A stretch of 64,000 nucleotides of DNA, taken from Amycolatopsis nalaikhensis. GTDB lineage: Bacteria > Actinomycetota > Actinomycetes > Mycobacteriales > Pseudonocardiaceae. The position numbers and the translations under genes were made by a program. The stretch is from contig NZ_CP127173.1 of the NCBI RefSeq assembly GCF_030264295.1, forward strand, positions 2,735,501-2,799,500. The letters run 5' to 3'. This document shows, piece by piece, positions 1-14,009 of this stretch (position 1 is the stretch's first letter; every line of letters begins with the position of its first letter). The notes beneath the pieces are model-generated. The model worked only from the letters and a program-made list of their open reading frames with translations. It had not been told where the DNA came from and did not search any database.

Positions 1-1
1 C

Positions 2-229
2 GTCGACCTTCCCGAGCTGGTCCAGGACCTGATCCTGAACATGGGCGTGTCGCCGGAGCGCTGGAACGCCCTCGTGGAGCGCGGGGAAGTCCTCGAACTG
101 CCCTGCCTGGACGGCGTGCACACCGTGTTCCCGCCGGTCGTGTGGGGCGCCCGCCGGTCCACCTGCGCGGGTTGGCCCGGTGCCGGGTCGTTGACACTTA
201 AGCGTCAAAGCGCGGGGGTGGCTGCCTGA
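2..229 (+). CDS. C-terminal part of an unknown AICE protein (5' end outside window)
   Basis: The frame is open from the second base of the window, so this is the end of a longer gene. The visible 75 residues are mostly polar with no motif I recognise; an ATG at 41 is a possible internal start but has no clear ribosome-binding site. Its stop overlaps the next start (TGATG at 227-231), so it is probably translationally coupled to the small gene and the replication initiator that follow. The position, upstream of rep-xis-int, is where AICEs carry small regulatory or replication-accessory genes. No function assigned. Confidence 0.5.
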   Translation, partial: VDLPELVQDLILNMGVSPERWNALVERGEVLELPCLDGVHTVFPPVVWGARRSTCAGWPGAGSLTLKRQSAGVAA

Positions 230-558
230 TGTCCGCCGCCGAGTCGCTGGTGACGTTCACCTTCGCCGACGTCAACCCGATCACCGAGCGGACCTACGCC
301 CGGTCGACCTTCGCTGAGCTGCCCGGCTACGCGGCCGACATCGTGACCGGCGCGCTCGCCCTGGAGCCCGGCGAGTGGAACATCCTCGTGGCCGACGATG
401 AGGCGTTCGACTTCACCGGGGTGGATGACGAGTACCCGATCCCTGGGGCCGTGCGCTGCGAAGACGTCCGCGCTGACGGCTCCTCCGTCGTGGTGGTACC
501 GGCCGCGCTGATGGCCCCGCGTGAGGTCCCCGAGGAGATCATCGAGGTGATCGGCTGA
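229..558 (+). CDS. Unknown small AICE protein, coupled to rep
   Basis: The 109-residue acidic protein has no recognised domain, signal peptide or membrane segment. It starts inside the TGA of the preceding gene and its own TGA overlaps the ATG of the replication initiator (TGATG at 556-560), so three genes form one coupled transcription unit. Codon use matches the neighbours. By position it is a replication-accessory or regulatory protein of the element, but nothing in the sequence shows this directly. Confidence 0.6.
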   Translation: MSAAESLVTFTFADVNPITERTYARSTFAELPGYAADIVTGALALEPGEWNILVADDEAFDFTGVDDEYPIPGAVRCEDVRADGSSVVVVPAALMAPREVPEEIIEVIG

Positions 559-1946
559 TGGTGGCTGCTCCGCACGGCTTGCGCGAGATCGCGGCCGCCT
601 TCACCGAGTCCGGCACCCTGGACCCGGGCATGGCGCACGTCCTCGCCCGCGCCAGCTTCGACACCTGGGCGTCGAAGGTCCAGGCCGCTCGGGGCTGCGC
701 GAAGCCGGTCCGGATGGCCGGGTCGTCCACTGTGGTCGACTCCTCCGGCAAGATCGTGTCCGAGCTGTCCGGCTCTGTGTTCGTCCCGTGCAAGAACCGC
801 CGTGCTGCGGTGTGCGAGTCCTGTTCCGCCCACTACGCGCACGACACGTTCCACCTGATCCGCGCGGGCATGGCCGGGGGCAAGGGCGTCCCCGAGACCG
901 TCACCGGTCACCTGCGCGTGCTGGCGACGCTGACCGCGCCGTCGTTCGGGAAGGTCCACTCGCGACCCGTCCGCAATGGACGCGTGCGCCGCTGCTCCTG
1001 CGGTGAGCTGCACTCCCAGTACGACGACGCCCTCGGCACCGCCGTCGACCCGTCCACCTACGACTACGTGGGCTCGGTGCTGTGGCAGGCCCACGCCGGG
1101 GAGCTGTGGCGCCGCTTCACCATCGCCGTCGGCCGCAAGCTCGCCCGCGCCCTCGGCATCCGCGCCGGTGAGCTGCGCGACGTGATGCGCCTGTCCTACG
1201 CGAAGGTGGCGGAGTACCAGCGCCGCGGGCTCATCCACTTCCACGCCGTCGTCCGCATCGACGGCCCGGACGGACCCGAGGGACCGCGCCCGCCGGCCGC
1301 CGTGACCGAGGACGTCCTCACGGCCGTGATGCAGGCCGCCGCTGCGTCCGTCGTCGTCCGGACCCCGGAGTCCCCGGCCGTGGGCGTCCTGCCCCTGACG
1401 TGGGGTGAGCAGGTCGACGTCGAACCGATCGCCACGTCCGAAGGCACCTCGGAGGAGTCCGACGGCGGCTGGCACGACCGGCGCGTCGCGGGCTACGTCG
1501 CCAAGTACGCCACCAAGGGCACCCGCCTCACCGAGGGCAGCGACTACCGCATCCGCTCGGCGGAGCACATCGAACAGCTTCCCGTGACCGAGCACCACAA
1601 GCAGCTCATGCGGACCGCGTGGCGGCTCGGTGGGCTGGCGGAGTTCGAGGAGCTGAACCTGCGGAAGTGGGCGCACATGCTCGGGTTCCGGGGCCACTTC
1701 CTGACCAAGTCCCGCCGCTACTCCACCACCTTCGGCGAGATCCGCCGGACCCGGGCGGAGTACCGCCTGGACGAGCAGCGCGAGGCCCTCGGGATCGCCG
1801 ACGACGAGGTCCTGACCGTGGTCAACGACTGGTCGATGACCGGTATCGGCTACCTCAACGACGCTGAGCGCCGTCTCGCTGCGGTGTTCGCGGAGCTTCA
1901 TCTCGCCAGACGTCGCCTGGACGGCCAGGACGACTCCCCCGGCTGA
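558..1946 (+). CDS. repSA: RepSA-like rolling-circle replication initiator of an AICE
   Basis: The 462-residue protein belongs to the pSAM2 RepSA-type initiators, which nick the double-strand origin of actinomycete integrative elements. It shows the family landmarks: LTAPSFGKVH near residues 128-137, the HUH metal-binding motif HFH (H227 and H229), and the catalytic-tyrosine motif GYVAKYATK (Y313, K316, Y317). A Cys-rich stretch around residues 77-91 and another near 155 may bind metal. The gene lies directly upstream of excisionase and integrase genes, as in pSAM2 and the Amycolatopsis elements pMEA100/pMEA300. The replication origin itself is not identified. Confidence 0.88.
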   Translation: MVAAPHGLREIAAAFTESGTLDPGMAHVLARASFDTWASKVQAARGCAKPVRMAGSSTVVDSSGKIVSELSGSVFVPCKNRRAAVCESCSAHYAHDTFHLIRAGMAGGKGVPETVTGHLRVLATLTAPSFGKVHSRPVRNGRVRRCSCGELHSQYDDALGTAVDPSTYDYVGSVLWQAHAGELWRRFTIAVGRKLARALGIRAGELRDVMRLSYAKVAEYQRRGLIHFHAVVRIDGPDGPEGPRPPAAVTEDVLTAVMQAAAASVVVRTPESPAVGVLPLTWGEQVDVEPIATSEGTSEESDGGWHDRRVAGYVAKYATKGTRLTEGSDYRIRSAEHIEQLPVTEHHKQLMRTAWRLGGLAEFEELNLRKWAHMLGFRGHFLTKSRRYSTTFGEIRRTRAEYRLDEQREALGIADDEVLTVVNDWSMTGIGYLNDAERRLAAVFAELHLARRRLDGQDDSPG

Positions 1947-1989
1947 CACACCCGTGTCACCGGAAACCGTTGTTACGAAAGGGAAAACC

Positions 1990-2286
1990 ATGAACGGGCA
2001 CTTGATCCGCCTGCCGCGCTACGCCACCACCGACGCGTCCGCCGACCAGCTCCACGTGGAGCGCCACGGTGACGCGCCGTTCGTCGGGGACGCCCCGGTG
2101 ATCGACCCGCACAAGGCCACGTACACCGTGCTGGAGGTCGCCTACCTGCTCAACCTGTCCCGGGGCGTCACCTACCAGTACGTCAAGGACGGCACGATCC
2201 CCGCGTTCCGGGTCGGTCGCCGCTGGGTGATCTCCCGCAAGCGCTTCGCCGCCTGGCTCGACGAGATGGTCGAGGTGGGCGCCTGA
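1990..2286 (+). CDS. xis: Excisionase / MerR-type winged-helix protein (Xis)
   Basis: A small DNA-binding protein of 98 residues. The C-terminal half is a typical excisionase helix-turn-helix: YTVLEVAYLLNLSRGVTYQYVKDGTIPAF followed by the wing GRRWVISRKRF, written here in two parts of one continuous region at about residues 42-88. The ATG at 1990 is preferred over an upstream GTG at 1954 because a GAAAGGGAA ribosome-binding site lies just before it. Its stop overlaps the integrase start (TGATG). In AICEs this protein directs the integrase towards excision. Confidence 0.85.
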   Translation: MNGHLIRLPRYATTDASADQLHVERHGDAPFVGDAPVIDPHKATYTVLEVAYLLNLSRGVTYQYVKDGTIPAFRVGRRWVISRKRFAAWLDEMVEVGA

Positions 2287-3518
2287 TGGGCTTCGTCAAC
2301 CGCAGCGACTCGGGGAAGTGGAAGGCGTTCTGGCGCGAGCCTTCCGGCAAGCAGCGCTCGAAGACCTTCGCGACCAAGAGGGAGGCGCTGACCTTCCTTG
2401 CTCAGGCGGAGACGTCCAAGTCCGGGGGCGTCTACGTCTCGCCCCATGCCGGCCGGACCCTCTTCGGGGACCACGCGCGAGCCTGGATGGAGTCGTGGAA
2501 CAACGAGGCGACCACGGTTGCCCGGGACACCTCGATCATGCGCACGCACGTCCTGCCGAAGTGGGGCGGCTGGCAGCTCGGCAAGATCGACCACCTGTCG
2601 GTCCAGGCGTGGGTCACCGAGCTGACCAGGACGACGCTCGCCCGGTCGACCGTTGCCGAGTGCAAGCGGCTGACCTCGGGCGTCCTGCGCTCCGCCGTCC
2701 GGAACCGCCTGATCGGGCACAACCCGGCCGACGACGTGAAGGTCCCGCGCCGCCGCGTCCACGACACCGACGACAAGATCGCCACCCAGCGTGAGGTGCG
2801 GGACATGATCCTGCCCGCCACGCCGGACCGGTACCGGGCACTGGTGGCCACGGCCGCCTTCTCCGGCCTGCGCTGGGGCGAGGTCATCGCCCTGTGCATG
2901 GACGCCGTCGACCTCGACGCCGGGAACCTCCAGGTCATCCGGACCGTGATCGAGGTGGCCGGGTCGACCTCGTTCAAGCCCTACCCGAAGTCCCGGGCCG
3001 GGCGTCGGACCGTGCCCCTGCCGGCGTGGGTGGTGAGCGAGATCCGAGCCCACCTCGAGCGCTACCCGGTGGAGGGACCGGCCCGGATGCTGTTCACCAA
3101 CGAGGCCGGTGGCGCGCTGCGGCGCACCCTCTTCCGCGCCCGGATCTGGCGGCCGACACTCGTCCGCGCTGGCCTGCTCGGGCACCTGGAGCACAACGGC
3201 GACCGGTTCGAGGCCACCTGGACCGGCCGGGCCGGGGACGCCCACACGACCGTCTGGGAGCGCGAGCGGGACGCCGTGACCGAGATCGCCCGCAACCAGT
3301 TCGGCGGGCTCACCTTCCACGACCTGCGTCACAGCTACGGCACCTGGCTGGCCGACGACGGCGTCCCGGTGAACAAGCTCCAGCGCGTCATGGGGCACGA
3401 GAACGTCACCACGACGCTCAAGTTCTACGTGCGCAAGACCGAGGACCACGACGCCATCCTCAGCGCCTTGGACGGCGACTCGGACGACGACGGCGGCGGA
3501 GTGCTCGCGGCCGTGTAG
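2286..3518 (+). CDS. int: Tyrosine site-specific integrase of the AICE
   Basis: The 410-residue phage-type integrase contains all expected catalytic residues: R196 in GLRWGE, H345-x-x-R348 in HDLRH, H371 in MGHEN and nucleophile Y381 in LKFY. The N-terminal 60 residues form an arm-binding-like domain (KSKTFATKREA-type), followed by a SAM-like core-binding domain around residues 65-150. It overlaps xis by 4 nt and ends 115 bp from the 3' end of tRNA-Ile, the usual int-att arrangement. It should recombine attP with the 3' end of this tRNA gene. Confidence 0.95.
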   Translation: MGFVNRSDSGKWKAFWREPSGKQRSKTFATKREALTFLAQAETSKSGGVYVSPHAGRTLFGDHARAWMESWNNEATTVARDTSIMRTHVLPKWGGWQLGKIDHLSVQAWVTELTRTTLARSTVAECKRLTSGVLRSAVRNRLIGHNPADDVKVPRRRVHDTDDKIATQREVRDMILPATPDRYRALVATAAFSGLRWGEVIALCMDAVDLDAGNLQVIRTVIEVAGSTSFKPYPKSRAGRRTVPLPAWVVSEIRAHLERYPVEGPARMLFTNEAGGALRRTLFRARIWRPTLVRAGLLGHLEHNGDRFEATWTGRAGDAHTTVWERERDAVTEIARNQFGGLTFHDLRHSYGTWLADDGVPVNKLQRVMGHENVTTTLKFYVRKTEDHDAILSALDGDSDDDGGGVLAAV

Positions 3519-3590
3519 CGCCGGGCCATGCTGCCTTTTCGCTGCCTACGGCTCAGATCCGGCCCAAAATTCCATAGTCCACAAACGACA

Positions 3591-3628
3591 CAACCCCCGT
3601 GAACTTGCTGGTCACGGGGGTTGTTCTT
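3591..3628 (-). terminator. Rho-independent terminator downstream of tRNA-Ile
   Basis: A perfect 11-bp stem (AACCCCCGTGA at 3592-3602, TCACGGGGGTT at 3612-3622) with a 9-nt loop. Read on the minus strand it follows the tRNA by about 12 nt and is followed by a T-rich stretch (TTGTGTCGTTTGT). It lies on the element side of the attachment site, so the integrated element probably supplies the terminator of the host tRNA. Read on the plus strand it could also stop transcription from int. Confidence 0.75.
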
Positions 3629-3633
3629 GTGCG

Positions 3634-3707
3634 TGGGCCTACCAGGACTTGAACCTGGGACCTCTTCGTTATCAGCGAAGCGCTCTAACCGCCTGAGCTA
3701 TAGGCCC
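3634..3707 (-). tRNA. ileT: tRNA-Ile (GAT anticodon); AICE attachment site in its 3' part
   Basis: The complementary strand folds as a complete 74-nt tRNA: acceptor GGGCCTA pairing with TAGGCCC, a D arm, an anticodon stem CTTCG/CGAAG with loop CTGATAA (anticodon GAT), and a TpsiC arm with GGTTCAAGTCC. The 3' CCA is not encoded. The tRNA lies next to the gyrA-DUF3566 pair, as ileT does in mycobacteria. The integrase gene abuts its 3' end, so the attachment core should be the 3' half of this gene; the second copy would be outside the window to the left. Confidence 0.93.
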
Positions 3708-3719
3708 TTGAACGAGGAG

Positions 3720-3750
3720 AACTTTACAGGACCCCCGAAGGGGCCCTGCA
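3720..3750 (-). terminator. Terminator of the gyrB-gyrA-DUF3566 unit
   Basis: On the minus strand, 8 bp past the DUF3566 stop, CAGGGCCCC and GGGGTCCTG form a 9-bp stem with one G-U pair and a TTCG tetraloop, followed by TAAAGTT. It lies between the DUF3566 gene and tRNA-Ile. Confidence 0.7.
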
Positions 3751-3756
3751 ACCGGG

Positions 3757-4434
3757 TTACTCTCGCTCCGACAGCGTGACCTCGAGGCCGCCCGCGAGGT
3801 CCGCCGACACGTTGTAGATGAACGCGCTGACCGTGGCCAAGGCCGACACCAGGACGATGTTGATCGCCCCGAGGATGGCCGCGATGCCGAACACGCGGCC
3901 CGCGCTGATCAGCGGTTCCGCCGACGCGTTCGCGCCTTCGCCGCCGACCAGGGACGAGTACGTGCCGTTCAGCTTGTCCCAGACGCCCATGCCGTCGAGG
4001 ACCGTGTACAGGACACCGACCGCCACCAGCCAGACGAAGAACATCGCCACGCCCAGCACCAGGGACAGCTTGAGGACCGACCACGGGTCGAACCGCTTCA
4101 CCTGCAGCGACGCGCGGCGCGGGCCGCGGCCCGGGCGCCTCAGGGCGCTCGGGCGGGCTCGCTGCGACGATGCCGACGGGACAGCCGCCGCGGTCGGCTC
4201 GGCGTCGCCGCCCCCGCCGAACAGGCGGGGGGCCGCGCTTCCGGTCACCACCGGGCGTTGCTCGGGCGAGACGGGCTGCGTCTCGCCCGACGCCGGGTCG
4301 GCTTTGTAGAGCGACTCGTCCGTGGCGATCCCGACCGTCGCTTCGGAGTCGCCGTCCTTGCCGACCCGCTGCCAGGGCGGGCTCGCCGGAGTCCCGTTCG
4401 AACCCGCTGCCTCGGGATTCTCGGATGGTGTCAC
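3757..4434 (-). CDS. DUF3566 membrane protein (Rv0007 homologue)
   Basis: The 225-residue protein starts with about 110 polar, Pro/Ser/Arg-rich cytoplasmic residues. A DUF3566 domain follows, with two membrane helices at roughly residues 120-148 (LKLSLVLGVAMFFVWLVAVG) and 180-212. It is conserved immediately downstream of gyrA in actinobacteria (M. tuberculosis Rv0007). The start is a GTG 50 bp beyond the gyrA stop, so it is probably co-transcribed with gyrBA. Its function is not established; the only sequence inference is a membrane-anchored protein with a disordered cytoplasmic tail. Confidence 0.85.
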   Translation of the reverse strand: MTPSENPEAAGSNGTPASPPWQRVGKDGDSEATVGIATDESLYKADPASGETQPVSPEQRPVVTGSAAPRLFGGGGDAEPTAAAVPSASSQRARPSALRRPGRGPRRASLQVKRFDPWSVLKLSLVLGVAMFFVWLVAVGVLYTVLDGMGVWDKLNGTYSSLVGGEGANASAEPLISAGRVFGIAAILGAINIVLVSALATVSAFIYNVSADLAGGLEVTLSERE

Positions 4435-4483
4435 GAAGAGTCAGTCCTTACCCGTGCCGTGGGGTCGCCGTCCGTAGCTGAAC

Positions 4484-7021
<2,538 letters not shown>

Positions 7022-7063
7022 GGGTCCTTCTCAGGTGCGGGGTGTCGGACGGGAGGGGGACGC

Positions 7064-9130
<2,067 letters not shown>

Positions 9131-9228
9131 TCACAGACGGACGAAATCGGTCCGAGCCGAGTCTTGACGTATTTCAGGAGGTCTGGATGCGTTCTCGGGG
9201 CATTCAACCGAGCATCGCGCAACCCGGG

Positions 9229-9963
9229 TCAGCCGTACGTGTCACGCGGGCCGCGCCCCGGCACGTGCCGGGGCCCTTTCCGCCAGCTCGGGGCGGTCGG
9301 ACCCTGGATCCGCATGCGCTTGACGACGCCGTTGCCGACCCCCGCCGCGATCTTGGCCAGCAGCTTTCCCTGCAGCAACCGCAGCTGAGTCGCCCACGCC
9401 GTGGAGCTGGCGCGGACGGTGAGCTCGCCGTCCTTCAGGGCGACCGGCTGGGCGTGTTCGGCGACGTCTTCGCCGACCAGCCGCCCCCACTGCGCGAAGA
9501 CGCGGGCGCCGGAGACGCTCTCGTTCCAGCCGCGGTCGGCGACCAGCCGGGAGACGAGCCGGCCGAGCGGCTGCGGGTCACGCGCGTCCGCGCCGGGCCC
9601 TGACCAGCGACGACGCCGCGGGTTCTGGCCGCCGCCGATCGACGGCCGTCGTCGTCCCGGCGGGGCGCCCCGCTCCTTGGCCTTGGCTTTCGCGGCCTCG
9701 AGCGCGGCGTGCGCGAGGTCGCGTCCCGTGGTCGGCGGCTCGTTCGGCCCAGCGTCACCGTCACGCTCAGTACCGGTGGCGGTTTTGGCGTCGTCCTTGG
9801 GCATTTTGCGCCACCCATCCGGCCGCACGGTCACGCGGGGCGATAACTCATTCACCGTGTTATCCACACTGTCCACAGGTTTGTCCCCAGATCGGGTGCG
9901 ATTTGTGTCGCCCGTCACACGCGGTGCTCGACCGGCGGGTTCAGCCACGCGTGATCTCCCCAT
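9229..9963 (-). CDS. dciA: DciA-type DUF721 protein (Rv0004 homologue)
   Basis: The 244-residue protein ends in a DUF721 domain at about residues 120-230 ([49 protein letters not shown]). DciA proteins interact with the replicative helicase DnaB in bacteria that lack DnaC-type loaders. It is encoded between recF and gyrB, as in mycobacteria. The N-terminal half is basic and low in complexity. The ATG at 9963 overlaps the recF end by 23 nt; a GTG at 9918 and an ATG at 9804 are alternatives, and none has a convincing ribosome-binding site. Confidence 0.85.
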   Translation of the reverse strand: MGRSRVAEPAGRAPRVTGDTNRTRSGDKPVDSVDNTVNELSPRVTVRPDGWRKMPKDDAKTATGTERDGDAGPNEPPTTGRDLAHAALEAAKAKAKERGAPPGRRRPSIGGGQNPRRRRWSGPGADARDPQPLGRLVSRLVADRGWNESVSGARVFAQWGRLVGEDVAEHAQPVALKDGELTVRASSTAWATQLRLLQGKLLAKIAAGVGNGVVKRMRIQGPTAPSWRKGPRHVPGRGPRDTYG

Positions 9964-11095
9964 CCGCCACCACGAACCGGCTCCCGGTCAGCTCCCCCGG
10001 CACGTCTTCGTCGACCGCCGCGGTCACCAGCACCTGTTCGGCGCTCGCGGCCACCTCGGCCAGCCGGGCCCGGCGCTTGCGGTCCAGCTCGGCGAACACG
10101 TCGTCGAGCAGCAGCACTGGCTCGCCGGCTTCCCCGCGCAGCAGCTCGTAGCTGCCGAGCCGCAGGGCCAGCGCGAACGACCACGACTCCCCGTGGCTCG
10201 CGTAGCCCTTGGCCGGCGCCTGGCCCAGGATCAGCTCCAGCTCGTCCCGGTGCGGGCCGACCAGGCTGATCCCGCGCTCGAGCTCGGCCTTCCGGGCTTC
10301 ACCGAGCGCCTTGAGTAAGACGTCTTTGAGGACTTCGGGTTGCGCCCGCTCGCCATCCGGTACGCCGTACGTCTCCGGTAGCGCGTCACCCAGCGAAGAC
10401 CGGTAGGAGATCTTCGCCGGGCGTGAGTCCGGCGCGACTCCCATGTACGCCGAAGCCGCGTACGGCGCGAGGTCCGCGACCAGGTTCAGGCGCGCGGCCA
10501 GCAGCTCCGCGCCCGCCACCGCGAGGTGGTCGTCCCAGACTTCGAGCGTCGAGAGCGCGTACGGGTCTTCGCGGCCCGTACGCCGTTTCCCGGCCGTCTT
10601 CAGCAGAGCGTTGCGCTGCTTCAGCACCTTCTCGTAGTCCGCCCGGACCCCGGCGTACCGCGGCGCGCGCAGCACCAGCAGCTCGTCGAGGAACCGGCGT
10701 CGCTCACCCGGATCGCCGCGCACGAGCGCCAGGTCCTCCGGGGAGAACAGCACCGTGCGCAGGATCCCGAGCACGTCCCGCGGCCTGCCGACCGCACCGC
10801 GGTTGACCCGGGCGCGGTTCGCGCGCCCGGCGGTGATCTCGAGCTCGACGGTCAGCTCGCGGTCGTCGTTGACCACCGCGACGCGCACCAACGCGCGCTC
10901 GCAGCCGTGCCGGATCAGCGGCGCGTCCGTCGCGACGCGGTGCGAGCCCAGCGTCGCGACGTACCCGATCGCTTCGAGCAGGTTGGTCTTGCCGCGACCG
11001 TTCTGGCCGACCAGCACGGTCGGCCCCGGTTCCAGCGCGAGATCGGCCTGCGGCCAGGAGCGGAAGTCGGTGACCTGCAGGTGACGCAGATACAC
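9941..11095 (-). CDS. recF: DNA replication and repair protein RecF
   Basis: SMC-like ATPase that helps load RecA at single-strand gaps. The 384 residues include the Walker A motif GQNGRGKT at 30-37, a central coiled segment, and the C-terminal signature and Walker B region [11 protein letters not shown]. Its length is normal for the family. It lies in the conserved dnaN-(gnd)-recF-dciA-gyrB order. The ATG at 11095 follows the gnd stop by 10 bp, suggesting co-transcription. Confidence 0.96.
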   Translation of the reverse strand: MYLRHLQVTDFRSWPQADLALEPGPTVLVGQNGRGKTNLLEAIGYVATLGSHRVATDAPLIRHGCERALVRVAVVNDDRELTVELEITAGRANRARVNRGAVGRPRDVLGILRTVLFSPEDLALVRGDPGERRRFLDELLVLRAPRYAGVRADYEKVLKQRNALLKTAGKRRTGREDPYALSTLEVWDDHLAVAGAELLAARLNLVADLAPYAASAYMGVAPDSRPAKISYRSSLGDALPETYGVPDGERAQPEVLKDVLLKALGEARKAELERGISLVGPHRDELELILGQAPAKGYASHGESWSFALALRLGSYELLRGEAGEPVLLLDDVFAELDRKRRARLAEVAASAEQVLVTAAVDEDVPGELTGSRFVVADGEITRG

Positions 11096-11105
11096 CAGGA
11101 ATCCT

Positions 11106-11996
11106 CTACCCGCCGACCTTCTTCACGGCGTGCCCGCCGAACTGGTTGCGCAGCGCGGCGACCGCGCGCATCGCGGCCGAGTGCTCCTGGCGCGAGGCGA
11201 ACCGCGCGAACAGCGCGGCCGAGATGACCGGCGCCGGCACCGCGTTGTTGATCGCCTCTTCCAGCGTCCACCGGCCCTCGCCGGAATCCTCGACGTAGCC
11301 CTCGAGGTCGTCCAGCTCCGGGTCTTCGTCGAGCGCGCGTACGAGCAGGTCGAGCAGCCAGGACCGGACGACCGTGCCGCGCTGCCAGCCCTTGATCACC
11401 GCGGGCACGTCCTTGACGACCTTCGCGGCCTCGAGCAGCTCGAAGCCTTCGGCGAAGGCCTGCATCATGCCGTACTCGATGCCGTTGTGGATCATCTTCG
11501 CGTAGTGCCCCGCGCCGACGTCGCCGGCGTGCGAGAAGCCTTCTTCGCGCGGGCCTTCCGGGCGCAGCGCGTCGAAGATCGGCATCGCCTTCTCGACGTC
11601 GGCGGCCGCACCACCGACCATCAGGCCGTAGCCGTTGTCCTTGCCCCACACGCCACCGGACACGCCGCAGTCGAGGTAGCCGATGTTCTTGGCCGCCAGC
11701 AGATCGGCGTTCAGCTTGTCGTCGGTGTACTTCGAGTTGCCACCGTCGATCACCATGTCGCCCTCGGCGAGGAGGTTGCTCAGCTCGGTGACGGTCTGCC
11801 GGGTCGGCTCGCCAGCGGGCACCATGATCCACACGATCCGCGGGGCGTCCAGTTTGGACACGAGGTCTTCGAGCGAAGTCGTGTCGGTGACGTCCGGGTT
11901 GCGGTCGTAGCCGACCACCTCGTGACCGGCCGCACGCAGCCGCTCACGCATGTTGAAGCCCATCTTGCCCAGGCCGATCAGACCGAGCTGAACCAT
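11106..11996 (-). CDS. gnd: 6-phosphogluconate dehydrogenase, short (YqeC/Gnd) form
   Basis: Oxidises and decarboxylates 6-phosphogluconate to ribulose 5-phosphate. The 296 residues match the short, decarboxylating branch rather than the roughly 470-residue form. The Rossmann motif GLGKMG is at residues 8-13, and the substrate-site motifs are GGNSKY at 85-90, GVSGGVWG at 111-118 and [10 protein letters not shown] with K167 and N171. The gene sits between dnaN and recF, a conserved actinobacterial position (Rv1844c-type gnd is elsewhere in mycobacteria, but many Actinomycetales have this copy). NAD versus NADP preference cannot be read with confidence. Confidence 0.93.
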   Translation of the reverse strand: MVQLGLIGLGKMGFNMRERLRAAGHEVVGYDRNPDVTDTTSLEDLVSKLDAPRIVWIMVPAGEPTRQTVTELSNLLAEGDMVIDGGNSKYTDDKLNADLLAAKNIGYLDCGVSGGVWGKDNGYGLMVGGAAADVEKAMPIFDALRPEGPREEGFSHAGDVGAGHYAKMIHNGIEYGMMQAFAEGFELLEAAKVVKDVPAVIKGWQRGTVVRSWLLDLLVRALDEDPELDDLEGYVEDSGEGRWTLEEAINNAVPAPVISAALFARFASRQEHSAAMRAVAALRNQFGGHAVKKVGG

Positions 11997-12030
11997 GAGA
12001 TCCCCTTACGTGCTAACGAAAAGTTGCGGG

Positions 12031-13164
12031 TCAGCCCGGCAGGCGGACCGGCATCAGGAGGTACAGGTAGCCGGGGACGACGTTGCCCTCGGCGTCGGCG
12101 GGCTTGATGAGCGCGGGGCGGTTCGGCGTGGTGAACGTCAGCTCCGCCCGGTCGCTGTGGAGCGCGCCGAGGCCGTCGACGAGGTAACCCGGGTTGAACG
12201 CGATCGTCACCGGCTCACCTTCGTACTCGACCTGAAGCTCTTCTTCGGCGCTTCCCTCGTCGTCGCCGCCCGCGGACAACCGCAGCGTGTTGTCCCCGAA
12301 CTCCAGTCGTACCTGAGTCCCCCGCTCCGCGACCAGTGAAACGCGCTTGATGCTCTCGGTGAGAGCGGACACGTCGATGACCGCGCGTGAGGTGTGCGAC
12401 GCGGGCAGCAACTGGCGGTACGGCGGGAACTCCGCGTCGAGCAGCCGGGTCGTCGTGTAGCGCCCGGAACCGGACAGGCCGAGCAGGCCCTCGCCGCTGG
12501 CGAGCGCGAGGCGGATCGTGGCGCCGCTCGCGCCGAGCGTCTTCGCGGCTTCGGCGAGCGTGCGCGCCGGGACGAGCACCGCGGCGTCGGCCAGGCCCTC
12601 GGCGGGCTGCCAGGTGAACTCGCGCATGGCGAGCCGGAAGCGGTCCGTCGCGACCAGGGTCAGCGAGCTGCCGGAGATCTCGAGCCGCATGCCGGTCAGC
12701 ATCGGCAGCGTGTCGTCCTTGCCGGCGGCGACGACGACCTGGGTGACGGCCTGGCCGAACGCGTCGCCCGCGAGCTCGCCCGCGAAGGCGGGCTGGGACG
12801 GCAGCTGCGGGTAGTCCTCGACCGGCATGGTCGGCAGGGAGAAGCGCGCGCTGCCGCACGTGATGGTGGCGCGCGCGCCGTCGACGGAGATCTCGACCGG
12901 CTGCGCGGGCAGCGCCTTGGTGATGTCGGCGAGCAGGCGCCCGGACACCAGCAGGCGGCCGCCGTCGGCGATCGTCGCCGGGACGCCGACCGTGGCGGAG
13001 ACCTCGTAGTCGAAACCGGAGACCGTCAGCGCGTCGGTGTCGCCGTCCGAACCGGCGTCGAGGAGGACACCGCCGAGGACCGGCACGGGAGGCCGGGAGG
13101 GGAGGCTTCTGGCCACCCACGCGACGGCGTCGGCGAGCCCGTCACGCTCGACGCGGATCTTCAT
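12031..13164 (-). CDS. dnaN: DNA polymerase III sliding clamp (beta subunit)
   Basis: Ring-forming processivity clamp of the replisome, 377 residues in three repeated clamp domains. Family features include the N-terminal [18 protein letters not shown] and the C-terminal [10 protein letters not shown], which forms the partner-binding end. The open frame extends upstream, but ATG 13164 has AAAGGAT six bases before it and gives the family N-terminus. The gene is transcribed away from oriC; gnd follows 34 bp after the stop. Confidence 0.97.
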   Translation of the reverse strand: MKIRVERDGLADAVAWVARSLPSRPPVPVLGGVLLDAGSDGDTDALTVSGFDYEVSATVGVPATIADGGRLLVSGRLLADITKALPAQPVEISVDGARATITCGSARFSLPTMPVEDYPQLPSQPAFAGELAGDAFGQAVTQVVVAAGKDDTLPMLTGMRLEISGSSLTLVATDRFRLAMREFTWQPAEGLADAAVLVPARTLAEAAKTLGASGATIRLALASGEGLLGLSGSGRYTTTRLLDAEFPPYRQLLPASHTSRAVIDVSALTESIKRVSLVAERGTQVRLEFGDNTLRLSAGGDDEGSAEEELQVEYEGEPVTIAFNPGYLVDGLGALHSDRAELTFTTPNRPALIKPADAEGNVVPGYLYLLMPVRLPG

Positions 13165-13429
13165 GCGCGCATCCTTTCGACGACCGAGCGCTGCCGGCTC
13201 GGGCCAGGCCTCGTTCTCGCGGGACAGTGACCGGCTGCCCCCTCCGGCCGGTCCGCCCTCCGCGATCAGCGGCCGGAGCACGGACCAGGTGCAGGCGTCC
13301 ACGTTAGGCCGTCGCGGGGGCCGCCGTCACCTCGGCCTCCCCTTGACTTTGTCGACTTGCCGACACGATCTCGCGGCTGTCCCCAACTTCGTCCTCCGCC
13401 TGTTTTTGTTTTGTTCTCTCTTAGAAGAG

Positions 13430-13870
13430 ATCTAAAGGCAGTAGCAGTAGTAAGCGGTGTGGATTGTGTGGATCGAGCTCGTTCGCGCAGGTCGGAGCGC
13501 TCGCGGGCATGTGGGTAACCGTGGTGGCGGACCTGTGGGCAGATCGGGGCGTCCGTGGATGGTTTCGGGCGACCCCCGATTCGTCCACAGCTGTCCCCAG
13601 TTGTCCCCACGGTTGTCCCCAGGTGTGGGGCGTTCCGTCCCCAGGGTCTGGGGGTGCGCGGAGGCCTCCGAATCGCCCTACCGAGTGATCGGCCCGTCCT
13701 GTGCACACAATGTGGGCAACCTGTGGAATCAGCGTGGACAAGGGTGTGGATTCCCTGTGGATCACCTGTGGGCGGGATGTGGACGGTTTCGGCGTCGTCG
13801 CTGCTGGGAGATCCGTTGGCACTGTGGGCAATCCGCCCACACCATGGGGAAACTTCCTTGTGTACAAACA
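13430..13870. other. oriC: Chromosomal replication origin oriC (dnaN-dnaA intergenic)
   Basis: The 845-bp non-coding gap between dnaN and dnaA (13165-14009) is where actinobacterial oriC lies. Between 13457 and 13831 I count about a dozen DnaA-box-like 9-mers on both strands, of the TTGTCCACA type. Those with one mismatch are at about 13581, 13600, 13613, 13711 (reverse), 13734 (reverse) and 13823 (reverse). Weaker ones are TGTGGATTG, TGTGGATCA and TGTGGACGG. An AT-rich stretch at 13397-13440 with repeated T tracts is the best candidate unwinding element. I see no perfect 9/9 box here; one lies in the dnaA upstream region instead. Confidence 0.9.
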
Positions 13871-14009
13871 ATTTCCGCGAGTTTGGCGAAGCGTGCGTAC
13901 GCGCCTTCGCTGCTTCGCGCGCGTACGCGTGCTTCGGACACTCCAAAGACGACTAAGGGGCGTCCACATTGAGCGGACGCCCCGAAGTCGTTGCGGGATA
14001 AGGGATGTG

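Noticed and set aside
2040..2070. CTCCACGTGGAG as another parS site
   Set aside because: It shares only the CACGTG centre; the flanking parS bases do not match and it lies within the coding sequence of the xis gene.
13266..13972. Open frames within the dnaN-dnaA gap
   Set aside because: They cover the DnaA-box cluster on both strands, lack ribosome-binding sites and have no protein-like pattern.
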